Source: Metellina segmentata | Lineage: Eukaryota; Arthropoda; Arachnida; Araneae; Tetragnathidae | DNA length: 64,000 nucleotides | Reading direction: 5' to 3' | NCBI GenBank assembly: GCA_947359465.1 | Contig: OX375880.1 | Coordinates: 13,276,120 to 13,340,119 of the forward strand | Part shown: piece by piece, positions 12,001-21,300 of the stretch | Layout of the letters: the number at the start of each line of letters is the position of its first letter | Numbering within the stretch: the first letter of the stretch is position 1 | Program-made: the position numbers and the translations under genes | Notes under the pieces: model-generated | What the model was told of the DNA's origin: nothing | The model's database searches: none | The model's input: only the letters and a program-made list of their open reading frames with translations

Positions 12001-12443
12001 ATCAGAATAGTATACATCAATGGAAATGAGCCTAAATAAATTCAATGATGTTGGCCTGAAGACTGCCAGAAGAATTTTACTAATCCAGTGACTGTAACCA
12101 ATTTAAATTTTAAGTTTGTCAAGATGCCATGCCTTGTACACAAGTGTACTAATACTCTTAATGAAAACTCATATTGGTTTGATGTAATAACAAAAAAAAA
12201 TTGAAGATATGCAAGTAAATTTGTTGAGATCAAGGGCAGTAGAAAAAGAATATATGGCCATGGTCTCTTTATGACTTAAGAGCATGGTCATTTATGGCCA
12301 TGAAAACAGATGCAAGAACCAAATACATACCTTCCTCCGGAGCATCGAGAAGCACTCCCCGATCTTCTCTGCCTATCCGTTGTTACGTTTATAGTGACCA
12401 CAGCAGAATAAAAGGGGGCTGCAATTTTAATGAACACGATATC
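1..12443 (-). CDS. EIF4G2: EIF4G2 (DAP5/NAT1/p97), 5' part of gene, partial
   Basis: Six exons on the minus strand, in transcript order 12331-12443, 4785-4919, 3503-3605, 2055-2180, 1856-1922 and 1-35, have GT/AG borders and compatible phases. They encode the N-terminal region and the start of the MIF4G domain of EIF4G2. This eIF4G-like protein lacks the eIF4E-binding part and supports cap-independent or alternative translation initiation. Recognisable stretches are RRWVPPSSIKRD, VFRRVRGILNKLTPEKF, ILKGVILL, DKALDEPKYSSMYALLC, EEAPNFD and CQDEFENR, all colinear with the vertebrate protein. The last exon runs off the left edge, so the rest of MIF4G, MA3 and W2 are outside. No in-frame AUG occurs before codon 14 of exon 2055-2180, so a near-cognate start in exon 12331-12443 is inferred. 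Introns hold a MITE, a Sailor transposon and a hAT-like repeat. The identification rests on remembered family sequence, not on a search. Confidence 0.92.
36..1458 (-). other. EIF4G2 intron, no further gene seen
   Basis: AT-rich intron sequence with poly-A/T runs. Short open frames here have no recognisable motif and no coding character. Confidence 0.6.
1459..1705. repeat. Degraded relative of the 5044-5822 MITE
   Basis: This stretch follows the same order of blocks as 5044-5280: CCATATTCACAA at the start, AAGTGATCC, GGATTAAA, ATTGGCT, a CTGATCA/CTGGTCA block and AGAATTGATT. There are many substitutions. It looks like an old 5' fragment of the same family inside the EIF4G2 intron. Confidence 0.6.
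1856..1922 (-). CDS. EIF4G2: EIF4G2 coding exon (MIF4G)
   Basis: Acceptor TTTTCAG and donor AAG/GTGAGA. It encodes TFRRLLLAKCQDEFENRRKA plus SE, matching the FRRLL-x-K-x-QDEFENR signature of EIF4G2. It leaves in phase 1. Confidence 0.93.
2055..2180 (-). CDS. EIF4G2: EIF4G2 coding exon (MIF4G)
   Basis: Acceptor CTATAG and donor AAC/GTAAGT; exactly 42 codons. It encodes IFDKALDEPKYSSMYALLCR and KLCEEAPNFD, followed by a short polar loop. It contains the first in-frame methionine of the gene, at codon 14 of this exon, already inside the folded domain. Confidence 0.93.
3503..3605 (-). CDS. EIF4G2: EIF4G2 coding exon (start of MIF4G)
   Basis: Acceptor TTTCCAG and donor CTG/GTGAGT. The exon encodes ILNKLTPEKFHKLSEELLSV and then GLDSTQILKGVILL, the first HEAT-like helices of the MIF4G domain. 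It ends in phase 0. Confidence 0.93.
4785..4919 (-). CDS. EIF4G2: EIF4G2 coding exon (linker before MIF4G)
   Basis: Acceptor TTTTTCAG and donor GG/GTAAGT. The exon encodes DEPPRPDAAS through RRWVPPSSIKRDAISPEEK to VFRRVRG, and enters and leaves in phase 2. The RWVPPS and VFRRVRG segments match the conserved KWIPARS and IFRKVRG of vertebrate EIF4G2. Confidence 0.9.
5044..5822. mobile_element. TA-flanked MITE with about 18-bp terminal inverted repeats
   Basis: The left end CGGCCATATTCACAAGTC and the reverse complement of the right end, CGGCCGTATTCACAAGTC, differ at one base. Both are bordered by TA. Inside the ends are repeated CTCGAG, GTTAACTC and GATCAAC blocks that could extend the inverted repeat. 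There is no coding capacity. The TA flanks suggest mobilisation by a Tc1/mariner-type transposase, but the autonomous partner is not visible. It sits in the EIF4G2 intron between 4919 and 12331. Confidence 0.7.
6034..8822 (+). mobile_element. Sailor-type (DD82E) Tc1/mariner-superfamily transposon, apparently full length
   Basis: Terminal inverted repeats CTCTGTTTCACCTTAACTTG(TCAGTA) at 6034 and 8797-8822 match perfectly over about 26 bp and are flanked by TA, the usual target of the superfamily. One long open frame lies between them. AT-rich non-coding flanks of about 300 bp (left) and 1 kb (right) complete the element. It is inserted antisense to EIF4G2 in a large intron. A second copy at 22478-32711 confirms the ends. 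Confidence 0.9.
6412..7809 (+). CDS. DD82E (Sailor-type) transposase, intact open frame
   Basis: A DDE transposase that would cut and insert the element at TA. I chose the ATG at 6412 (MAEKGTSPSK, 465 residues); an in-frame ATG at 6349 would add 21 mostly hydrophobic residues absent from the family pattern. The N-terminal part has a helix-turn-helix (SQLTGVSKRTVFRLKKEKK) for end recognition. The catalytic residues are D in YYLDETW (codon 6991), D in VVMDNAPYH (codon 7291) and E in LNPIEMIW (codon 7540). The second spacing is 82 residues, against 34-41 in ordinary Tc1/mariner enzymes, so a helical insert is present. This DD82E spacing defines the Sailor group. The C-terminus is acidic and Ser/Asp-rich (SESDSDSEMLSDDD). 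There is no stop or frameshift, so it may encode active enzyme. Confidence 0.9.
   Translation: MAEKGTSPSKLYTPSKQGKSIGSGARRNILNVYSRLREENHSDSINQIVGKVSQLTGVSKRTVFRLKKEKKTTSPLSTPGKKRPYAVGKRTRMMKYDNFTLSCIRRKIHDCFRRNEIPTLDKVLNEINNDKDIFSTNISRSTLYRILKDLGFSFEKRKRQAMLLERHDIILWRRNYLRKIRELKNENASIYYLDETWVNEGHSQSRVWQDKNIKSTNEASSSSLTTGLAAPKGKGRRLIITHIGSDEGFVPDAADIFVGKKSGDYHEEMDGNHFEKWFEDIMPKLKRNSFVVMDNAPYHSVKKEKIPTTSWKKSAIQEWLSLKNITWNQDMIKIELLKKVSEIKHMFDKYRVEEIAEKFGHKVLRLPPYHCELNPIEMIWSQVKGHVARENKTFKLNDVKDLVIQGIEKVSVQNWKNCINHVTEKEKYMWEVDGLVDDIWESKNLVISFNSESDSDSEMLSDDDV
8823..10659. other. EIF4G2 intron, unassigned, probably old repeats
   Basis: AT-rich sequence without a convincing gene. Short stretches near 9740-9800 and 10480-10530 (AAGATGGTGGCC-like) look like degraded interspersed repeats but could not be assigned to a family. 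Confidence 0.4.
10660..11757 (-). repeat. Degraded hAT-like MITE, reverse-oriented relative of 53582-55013
   Basis: It ends with GATTTAAATCTTGACACCCTG, the complement of the CAGGGTGTCAAGATTTAAATC end of the intact copy at 53582. Internal blocks match that copy in reverse: ACAGACCTAAATTATAGTC near 10990, GTTAACAAATTTAACAGTAA, and TTCTGAAGGCC...ACACTGTTTT near 10710. The left end is too diverged to fix. Confidence 0.65.
11671..11950. repeat. Duplicated block from the hAT-like element end
   Basis: The sequence ATGTAAGAATTGTTGCAA...TTGATTTAAATCTTGA occurs at about 11671-11750 and again at about 11851-11950. The second copy contains a further internal repeat of ATCATTTGATAAAAATTGTT. GGTTACCATG follows both copies (near 11755 and 11951), so flanking DNA was copied as well. 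Confidence 0.6.
12331..12443 (-). CDS. EIF4G2: EIF4G2 exon with likely non-AUG start codon
   Basis: The exon is bounded by acceptor GTTTCAG and donor AAG/GTATGT. In the frame that joins the downstream exon it is open throughout, reads GSASRCSGG at its end and has no ATG. Vertebrate DAP5 starts at a GUG and has GGASRFS near residue 8. Two near-cognate candidates have good context. GTG at 12401-12399 has G at -3 and G at +4. ACG at 12380-12378 has A at -3 and G at +4, and places the G-x-A-S-R motif at the same distance from the start as in the human protein. Only the 3' part of the exon is probably translated. Which codon is used is inference. Confidence 0.7.
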
Positions 12444-13952
12444 CTGAAACAGACAAACAAAACCATCACAAGTTTGCTCAAAGACCTCTTAAAAGCAACA
12501 AAGGCAATCAACTATTCAGATGCAAGGTATCACACTTAAAATTTTAAAATTGCTTATTCTTCTGTTAGACTATATTGCATGTGACAGTGACAAATTAACT
12601 TTTCTATGGATTCCAGAATACATAGTAAAAATTAATCCTGATGAAACAGGGCACAACAAATCCTGGGCACTAGGTTGCCTAAAAAATTTGGTCTGGCACC
12701 TAGATTTTCTGTTTCTGTAAAAAACGTTTATTTTTAGGCTATTGAAGGTCAAAAATGGAACAAAATGTCAAATGTAGATATATAATTTGACTTTTAATTG
12801 CCTCAGTTACACGATAAATTGCATATTATTTACTGCGTGTGTGTAACGAGTTCTGCGATATACTCAGCATTCGAAAAAAGATTAGTGATATATGTATTGC
12901 AAGGGTCCTGGCTCCTAAATTTTTTTTATTTTTGGCATCCCCTGGGATAGAAGTTCATAATTACAGGCATTGATAGGTGAAATACAGCCTCAACAGAACC
13001 CTAACGTTGAATAAAATACAATTATAAGCATATAAATACAAAAATCAAGAACTCTCGACTTATTATGTACAAAGGCATGGCTAAAGACTGTAAACCTGTC
13101 CTCTGTGGAATTTCAGACATGACAAGAGCAAACCTTAAAAGTTGCCCTGATCTTGCTTATAAGAGTGCAACACATTTAACTTCTTTTTCTAGACTACATT
13201 GGGCAACCAGAAAATTACTTATGGTAAAAAGGCTGAGGTCTAGCATAGGATTAAAAAATATAATTGAAGTTTATAATTTTAGCCAAATGATTTACACTTT
13301 CATGTATTTTTACTCACCAATACTTAAAATTTTATTTATTAACAGGAGAAAATATTCAGGAAGTATTATGAAAGTAAACTTTGGTATTTGTGATCTAACA
13401 GAGAATGGCAATAGCCTTATTCAGTCACAGAAAAGCTGGACTTTAAAGGAGATCACATACCGCATAGATCAAGGGCGAGTCCACTCAAGGTTCACCGGTG
13501 AACCATAGAGATGTTCAATAGATATGTAAATGTACATAAATTATTCAGAAAATAAAGTATCTTGTAACTCGATGCTTACTTAATACGAATAACAGGCCAG
13601 CGTAAAACTTAAATTTACAATCAAGACAGCGTGAAGGATAAGTTAATTTATTATAAAAACATTTAAATCCACTCGATATCACACAATTTACTTTTGTATT
13701 TATATTCTGCAAGTATAATAATTCCAGCAAAACTCGCAATATCATAATTTGAATCAGCTAGTTAATTTTATGATTATAATTTTTCCAAATGACATGTTAT
13801 AAGTTTGGACAGTAGCACTTCTTTAAGTTAAAGAAATACAGTATTGTTTTAGAAGACATGTCAAAACAGAATGAAATTCTACATTATTGACAGTAAAAAT
13901 TACAGATAAAATGCTATAATGAATGCTTCACTTTCCAAAGAAAATTAACATA

Positions 13953-14155
13953 CTACAATTTCTTCTTAGTTTATAAATAAAACTCATCAATGCTACTGCA
14001 AACATTACTTTGCAACAAGAAAGATGAGATGTAAACTAATGTGAAAATATATATATATACTAAAATTTCTTCTTAGTTTATAAATAACACTCATCAATGC
14101 TACTGTAAACATTACTTTCTAATAAGAAAGACCAGTTGTAAACTAATGGGAATTT
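13953..14155. repeat. Imperfect tandem duplication of about 105 bp
   Basis: Two adjacent units share AATTTCTTCTTAGTTTATAA, ACTCATCAATGCTACTG, AAACATTACTTT and GTAAACTAATG in the same order. They are separated by a short (AT)n run near 14049. Confidence 0.75.
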
Positions 14156-15482
14156 AATGCTCAATTCTTAAAAATTTTAATTCTAAGATGATCTGTGCTA
14201 CAAAAGGTAATAGCGAAGAAGTTTTTAATTCTGTTTCAAAGAACTATGCCAATTTCAAATCTCCTTTACATGAGAAAGAAAAATTTAATTCTAATGTAAC
14301 AAAAGGATTATTTATACTTAGAATAAGACTTTAAAAACTTGCTATAAATTTTTTTCAATAACTGATATAAAAATGTGATGACTAATGAAAGAAATTCAGC
14401 TGGACTAATATTAAAATCTAAATAAGATGTAATCTTTTGACGGACAGTTTATATTTCAGTATGTAGAATTCCAAACCTGGAAAAATTCCTCAAAATCAAC
14501 TAATTAAGCGATGGTTTCATAAATAATGCACCGATTTAGAAACAATTTAATTGAAATTTAAGTAAACAAAATACAAAATAAACAAGTTACGAAACAAACT
14601 GCGCATCAAATTTTTTTTATAGATGTTCGCACAAAGGGTACATAAAACCTTATCAATGATATACTAAATTCAGTTTTTAAAACTTTAATGGTTAATGAAA
14701 CAAAAATCTAAACGAAATTCAGGTGAAATAATATCAAGAGAATTTAATAACGCACGATCTAGTCAGAATTTTTTACAATTTTCAAAATACTACAGATACA
14801 TTCTGAACAAAATACTCCAATTTTAAATAATCATCGTAAGCATGCAATAAAGAAGTTTATTGTACACTATAAATTCAGACTAAAACCATGAAAGCAAGAT
14901 GGCAGAGGTGCAGTTCACTGATCCCAACAGACAAAACCTTGAAATAATTATTAAAATGAGTTTCTAAGGAAATCTTTTCGACAAAACGATGTCAAATTGT
15001 AATATGTTTCAAGTTCTTTTTTATTGCTGCAAAAATTTATACAAAAATAGTTCAATTGAATATTAAAATTACGTAAATAAATTTGAAACTTTACTTACTA
15101 TGGATAAAGCTTTGTCTCAGTGGCCAGCCAAATGAAAGACAACAATCGGCAACAATACATAAGAACTGCCATCATAAGTTCATAGTTAAAAGTGAGTTTA
15201 CTGTGATTTCGTTAGAGGACGCTGTAATTTGTTTTCAAGTTTTTGTTATAAAACACATTTTTTAAATCAATATGAAAATAAAACTTAATTTATTACGACA
15301 CAACAAAAACTGATTATTATAATTATTAAAGCGTAAAATTAAAATTATAAATCAATGTAAGTTGTGAAATTTGCACCGCCTAAAGCAACACAATAGGCTA
15401 TGGGATAGCCCATGATTTATCCCGAAGTCGTGTTTATCATATCTTTTTTTCTCAAATTCACAAAGTTTATTCGTTGACCTTT

Positions 15483-15565
15483 TCATGTCACCATGGTTCA
15501 AAATTAGGAAGTGCTGTCCTCGGATCTTTTCTTTGTGGATTAATCCTGGACCGTCACTAATAGAT
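15483..15565 (+). repeat. SINE tail fragment
   Basis: It contains ACCATGGTTCAAAATTA, GTGCTGTCCTCGGATCTTTT and ATCCTGGACCGTC, the 3' half of the SINE family seen in full at 34278-34590. The tRNA-like head is absent. Confidence 0.65.
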
Positions 15566-16544
15566 CTCTATATGTTGCAATAGTAAGACGTAGTTCAACT
15601 ACCTACCATATAATTCACAAGATCTTTTCTCATACGATTTGGCAACGTCATGTAATGTTATTATGTTCTGTGTTGGAATTGAACTCAACTGGAAGAAAAA
15701 TTTCTATATAGCAAAGAAATACTTTTAATTTTGTTATTGAAGTAATGGTTCTATTATATATATATTTTTCGCAGCAGTCACACGATGTGAAAAACAAAGT
15801 AAGAACCTCTGTTGGAAAAGGTTCCTTCATAAAGGGTAAATATATTTTGTAAAGTAAATTCGAACTTTTTTTTTAATATCTGTTTCCCTTTTAATTGATT
15901 TGATAAATGCTAAGTTCATTGATTTTAAGTGATGGCAGTGTCATCTGTATAGTTTCAACTTCGACTGCAAATTAATAAATGTATGACATTCCATCGGTAT
16001 TCTTTTAGGCCAATAAATGTTCGTTGCATTTTCAAATTTGTTCAACAAGTTTTAACTACTTTTCTTTACGAATAAACAATTATTACATCAGCAATATTTA
16101 TGTCTCGTTTTTGAACTTTGCTACTCTCACCCCCCAAGTTATTACTTAACTCTTTGTAACTTAAACTTTTGCACATTGTAAAATTTGCTCTTGTATGTTT
16201 TTGCTGTTCCACATTCTACTAAAGTTATTTAAAAGACAAATTACAGAAATGGTGTTTGTTATATCCTCACTTGTATTTGGGAAACAACATAAAGCTGCTA
16301 CTTTGGAAATGTAATTATTAATGATAGTTCCTTCAATCATCTAATTAATATTGTTCAGATTAGCAAGCAGAGTTAGTTACTAATAATCACTAGTGATTGC
16401 GTGTTGAATTGTCATAAACTGTTTCAATGTAGTTTGTTGACTTTTAGTTTGTCAGTGTTTTTTCTGGTAAGGGGCTATTAGGCTGAACTAGCCAGTTCCT
16501 AACAACAGCCAAAATCCAACCATACTAACAAGGGGGTCCATTGG

Positions 16545-16815
16545 TGATATGGGGGCCAGGGGTAGCCAAATTGGAAGAACTACAGATTACCCAACATGGT
16601 TGCGAGTTTGAAACTGTCAAGTCAAAGACTATGTACATGGGGCCTGTATGTTAAATCTGCTGTGGCCTCAAATGGTGTCATGAGGGCATTTGAGGTCACA
16701 CACAGGTGTTGTCTCGTCATCTGACCATGGTTCGAAATTGTTCTTTGATCTTTCCCATTGGGATTGATCCCTGACTTTCGCCAATTTCCTGTGGTGTTTC
16801 TCCAGTGCAGATTTG
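16545..16815 (+). repeat. SINE copy (type with GTAGCCCAATTGGAAGA head)
   Basis: Begins GGTAGCCAAATTGGAAGAAC, has GTTGCGAGTTTGAAAC as a degraded B-box, then the family core: TGTTAAATCTG, GGCCTCAAAT, ATCTGACCATGGTTCGAAAT, GATCTTTCCCATTGGGATTG and CGCCAATTTCC. It is closely related to 52515-52815 and 33518-33795. Confidence 0.7.
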
Positions 16816-16879
16816 CGAGCAGGGGGGGGGGCATACTTGAAAACATAGAATAATAGTAAACTTGAAAACATAGAATAAT

Positions 16880-17115
16880 AGACCCCCTAGTGCAGTACAA
16901 AGTCCCAAATTCAGACGTCCAATATCAGGAATTGTCCAAAATCCGAACGTTTTGCTAACCAGTGTTTTTTCTCCCTCATTTTTTTGCATTTTCCCAACAA
17001 TTTTTTAAAGAACAAGGAGTTAAAACTGTCAGACCTAATTGATGAAACAACGCAAAATAGCAGACATGTTCAGAGGAAATGCCACACAGAAAATTAGAAG
17101 ATTTGTGAGTAAAAT
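16880..17115 (+). repeat. Interspersed repeat, opposite-strand copy at 39490-39920
   Basis: GTACAAAGTCCCAAATTC, GACGTCC, AATTGTCCAAAATCCGAA, AGAACAAGG, GCAAAATAGCAGACATGT and CACAGAAAATTAGAAGATTT reappear in reverse complement order at 39920-39690. It is likely the end of a non-autonomous DNA element. A 21-bp direct duplication (AACTTGAAAACATAGAATAATAG) lies just upstream. Confidence 0.65.
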
Positions 17116-17698
17116 TTGTTGTGTGGTTTTTTAAAAGGTTTGTCCTTTTGTAAAAATTATTCCTATTTATATATCTGCTATTTTATTATTGCAAATTCAT
17201 GATTCGCTCATGGTAGTTTTTTGTCATTTCCCTTATGTATAATAATTCTTCCAAATGAACTAAGTTAACTAATATTGCATGTAACTAAAAGTATTCATTT
17301 TGATTATTAATGAATATTTGAAAATTTTTTGGAGGTTTTTCATCATTAGGAAAAGTATATTTAGCATTAGATTTGTAGCTGTTTATAATGCAAAGTAAAA
17401 GTCTAGCAATTTTTTTAATCAAAAATATAGTTTTTCTATCCAATAAACATAAAATGAAGTGATAAAATTTGAAAGTTTTAATCTAATTATAGTTTAAAAA
17501 AAAAAAAACAGAAATCTAATATTTTTGGTTCTAAAACGTTTATTTTGGGGGAAATTTGCTGGTTTTTCAGTCTTCTGAGTTGTCAGTACTGCCTCAATGC
17601 CTTGTTTCCCACCATTTAAAATATTCCATTTTTTTTATTCTTTTGACAGAGAAATGCTTAAATAGACAGTTAATTTAAAATGTATCAAAAGATATGGC

Positions 17699-17862
17699 TT
17701 ATGTGGTAAATAAGAAAAAACTTACCAAACCTAAAAGCTTAGCTTGGAATCATTTTAAGTTAAAAACAAGAGATGAAAAAACTTTGTACTCATGGAAATA
17801 CTGTGGAATAGAGCATGTGAAAAATTCATCAAGAATGCAGAGCCACTTAAAAAGTTCTTAAA
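17699..17862 (+). pseudogene. Relic of a BED-type zinc-finger transposase N-terminus (hAT-like)
   Basis: An open stretch reads MAYVVNKKKLTKPKSLAWNHF, then YCGIEHVKNSSRMQSHLKSS and a stop. A W-x-H-F, then Y-C, then R-M-x-S-H-L pattern is typical of the BED finger that starts hAT transposases; the first zinc cysteine is missing. No catalytic domain follows, so this is a fragment. Confidence 0.55.
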
Positions 17863-18188
17863 ATCTGCAGCTCTAGTAAAGAACATGTTTGATAATCTGC
17901 AGCTCTAGTAAAGAACATGCAGTTAATGACATGGAAACTCCAACTTGTACATTACATAATTGTATAAGCAAATATAGTTTCTACTTTTCCACTAATGTAT
18001 ATTATTATTTAACAGATAGTGTGATTTGCCAAGAATTATCAATTTTATCCATTTGCCAACTAAGATAGTCATCATGTGGTTTCTCTTTATTATTTGGGTT
18101 TTTATCTCCCCTATCATTCTAATGTGAATTATTTAAAATGTTATAAATGCCTATGTTTACTAAAGGTATTCCTCTCTTTTTTTTGTAG

Positions 18189-18397
18189 GTACATAAATAT
18201 TGTCACGATGGCTTCTAAGACGGTACGCAACCGTTTGGCTGCCCTCGATGGAGATAGTTCTGAAGATGTTAGTGAAAATGATGATAGTGAGGGATCATGC
18301 TCTGAAAGTACAGATGGGGAGGAGGATAGCAATGATCAAAATGAAGATGATTCAGAGAATCTTAATGAAGATGATTCTGATGAATATTTTACTGATG
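18189..18397 (+). CDS. PHRF1: PHRF1 exon 1 of coding region (start codon 18208)
   Basis: Acceptor TTTTTTGTAG, a 19-nt untranslated leader, then ATG at 18208 in context CACGATGG. It encodes MASKTVRNRLAALDGDSSED followed by Asp/Glu/Ser-rich sequence to YFTD, and ends at donor ATG/GTATAT in phase 1. The acceptor shows that at least one untranslated exon lies upstream. Confidence 0.85.
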
Positions 18398-21300
18398 GTA
18401 TATGTTTTGTACTTTCCATACTTATTACTAGAATAGTTGACACAGTAACAGTATTAGTTATTGTTATTTTGTGATTACAGCAGTTATTAACAGAAAGATT
18501 AAGTTTTTTTATGTGTTACTCACTAAATTTGTCTTGTTTACTTCTATAAACTTGCATTAAACAGTTAATTGTTTTGTTATTGACTGATTTAACAAGCCAT
18601 AAATTATTTTAAAGTGCTTAGTAATTTTATAAAATAATTATATCAATTTCAATTTTTTAAATAAAATTTTATTCGATTTAAATTGCTTCAATGCTAATCT
18701 TACAAACCTTTATCGGCAACTGTTAATATTTTCCCAAATTGCCGCTATCTGTTTTGAACTAGCACTGTTATTTAAACTGCTATCATAGAATAATAGACTG
18801 TCTCTATTTCTATCACCAAATAAAATTTTTATTCAGTGAAAATTTGAATTACATGATTGTTTTGTTATTCAAATTGATTACTGGGGTCTCAATTAATGAT
18901 AGCAAACAAACTGATCTTGGAATACAAAATTTGTATCTGCGTGAACTAAAATATGCAAAATGTGAGAAGGCCTTCAACTGTCATTGAATTTTGTTAATGA
19001 CATTGGCTTTGTACTATAAATATATCTTGATCAAGTTTATTCTATTTTTTATTGATTTCTTTTTCTGATTCAGAAGTTCAAAATGAAGTTGTACAAAGTG
19101 CCAGTTCTGATGATAATTCTGAAAAGGAATCCTGCCCTATTTGCTTGAACAGGTTCATTGGACAAGATTTAGGTGTACCAGAAAATTGCGATCACATCTT
19201 TTGCTTGGAATGTATCACCGAATGGTCTAAGGTAACTTATCTTGTAATACCAAAATATTTAAATCAATGCAAAATTCTGCGTTCAACTTAAGTGAAAAGT
19301 TTGTTTTCTAAGTATAATTTTCTTTTCATTCTAGAATATTAATACTTGCCCAATTGATAGAACTGAATTCAACCGTATTCATCTCAAATCCAAGCCGTCT
19401 GGTAAAACCTTGAAAAAGGTATGCAGTGTTTCTTCCATCTGATTTAATTTGTTGATTATATTTCTTTGTTTGACAAGTTTTGAAGTGGCTATTCCTAATT
19501 TATTTTCACCAACATCTGTTCAAAAATATTTCTGTGTCATTCCGTATCCAAAGCATACAACAAACAGGAAAATTTTAAGTTTGCTTGGTTTCAGTCACTT
19601 TTTTGGTAGTGGAATATTTAAATGTACTTAAATATTTTCATTTATTTTTACATCAGTCTCTTTATTAATGATCTTTGTGATGATAAATTGATTAGATATG
19701 AAGGCAAGATGTTATCATCTATCAGCAGCTACGTGTCTGATCCCAGCTGTTGGGTAGTTTCTCATTAAAATGGGCATGGATATCTCTTTTAAACTGGTGT
19801 GAGCTCCAGCAAGATAGAGACTTCCCTTTTAGTGCCATGCTCTGTTTTTATTTACCTTGGCAGTACTGTGCTGTATAATTTACACAGTTGGCTAAATTGA
19901 AATAATCTTAAATTATGAATTTAATTATTAGTCTTAAATTAGAAATGAGTCTTAGATCATGAATTGTGTTTCTAAAAGTGTTCTGATGCATGTTTCGAGT
20001 CACTGACTATTGAAGATTCTCCATAATTTCTTTGCAAAAATGGTCATTTTTTTTGGAAAAATGTACTGTGAAAATATATTGTCCACTCACAAAGTTTTTC
20101 TGCTGCTTTGCGTCTATAAGTCCAGGTCACAAGTCGCCAGCAATTCAAGAAATGTGATAAAAGTTCCAGGTTTGATGTTAATGCTGCACGAAAACCTCAT
20201 ACACCTTTACATTTGAAAATGTCTGCTCCACTCCATGTTCAGAGGATGTCTGATGTGGGTGATTTCACATTAGGTTGCATTGTGGGTAGATATTTCTTCC
20301 TGTCCATATACACAGAGAGGTGGGTCCTTCAGCCAAAATTATATGGGGGGGGGCCTTGGAAGGGCCCTTGACCTGTAAAGAACATGAGCATTCTTCTATC
20401 TTTGATGAGCAGTTTGCTGGTTGGATTTCTTGGAGAGGACATCCTGTGGTTATTATCGTCCCATTCTTTTTGCCAAAATCATGCAATGATGGTGAATCGG
20501 GTAAATCCCTGATTATATCAAGCAGAGAAAAATAAATGTGTCTGGTCCTAAGGACCAGTGTATATGAAAGTATACTGGTTCGCAGCCATCATAGCTGGTT
20601 CGATCTTCAGATAATAAATTAATTTAGTTAATAACATGTTAATTCCGGGTACAAAATTTCCACTCGCCATTGTCGAGCGAAATTTTTACATTGCCAAATA
20701 AGAATTTTGTCAAATTGTAGATATTTTTTTTATTAGCTTCAAGTCCCTAAGGAATTCTAATTGCCCCACACTCAGAAATCAAACGTGCTGGGCTTCTCAA
20801 AAGAAGTACAATAAACCACGTAGTCAAGTAAGCGTGTCACTCTCCGTCGATAGCGAAACGAGATCGTAAATGCTCGTCAAAGCACTTTCTTTTAGGACCT
20901 GTTGATCGTCAATGGCCGACGATTATTGGGATTTTGGTGTCAGAAGCCAGAAACGACTCCAGTATACTCTGATACGAACTTCTAAATTCTCGATCACGTG
21001 TCCGAAATAAATTTTGACAACTTGCCAATAGTAAGGTTTGGGAGTTAAAAGCTTACTTTAAAAGAAAACCTGTGCACTTACTTTCTCATTATAGCTAACG
21101 GTCCCGCTGACCACCCAGAATTTTAATCTCTTGGTCCGATGGTACTTTTAGGGGGTCGCGGACTGCCAATGATTTCGAACGCTGCTATCTGAAACTCATA
21201 ATTTTCCATTTCTTTTCTCAAGATAAAAGTGAAAGTCCAAAAGAAAGAGCCCGAAGCCACCCTCCAAGAAGAAGTGACGCTCTGCGAGGTGTGCCGTCTC

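Larger units (their letters stand above)
12444..18188. other. Intergenic/5' region between divergent EIF4G2 and PHRF1
   Basis: The translated exons of EIF4G2 (minus) and PHRF1 (plus) point away from each other across this interval, so both promoters and any untranslated first exons must lie here. Candidate donors were seen on the minus strand near 15101 (ATA/GTAAGTA) and 13465 (GCG/GTATGT), and on the plus strand near 15185 (AAA/GTGAGT). None can be proven. A YY1-like AAGATGGCAG occurs at about 14897. Open frames here, such as 13065-13508, lack motifs. The rest is AT-rich with the repeats listed separately. Confidence 0.4.

Noticed and set aside
13065..13508. 147-residue plus-strand open frame upstream of PHRF1
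   Set aside because: No recognisable domain, no splice sites in frame, AT-rich non-coding composition.
16622..16989. Three overlapping minus-strand open frames
   Set aside because: They lie in a SINE copy and adjoining repeat; no protein similarity recognised.
20542..20558. Perfect palindrome CTGGTCC-TAA-GGACCAG
   Set aside because: Too short and isolated to assign a function; expected by chance at this scale or part of an unplaced repeat.
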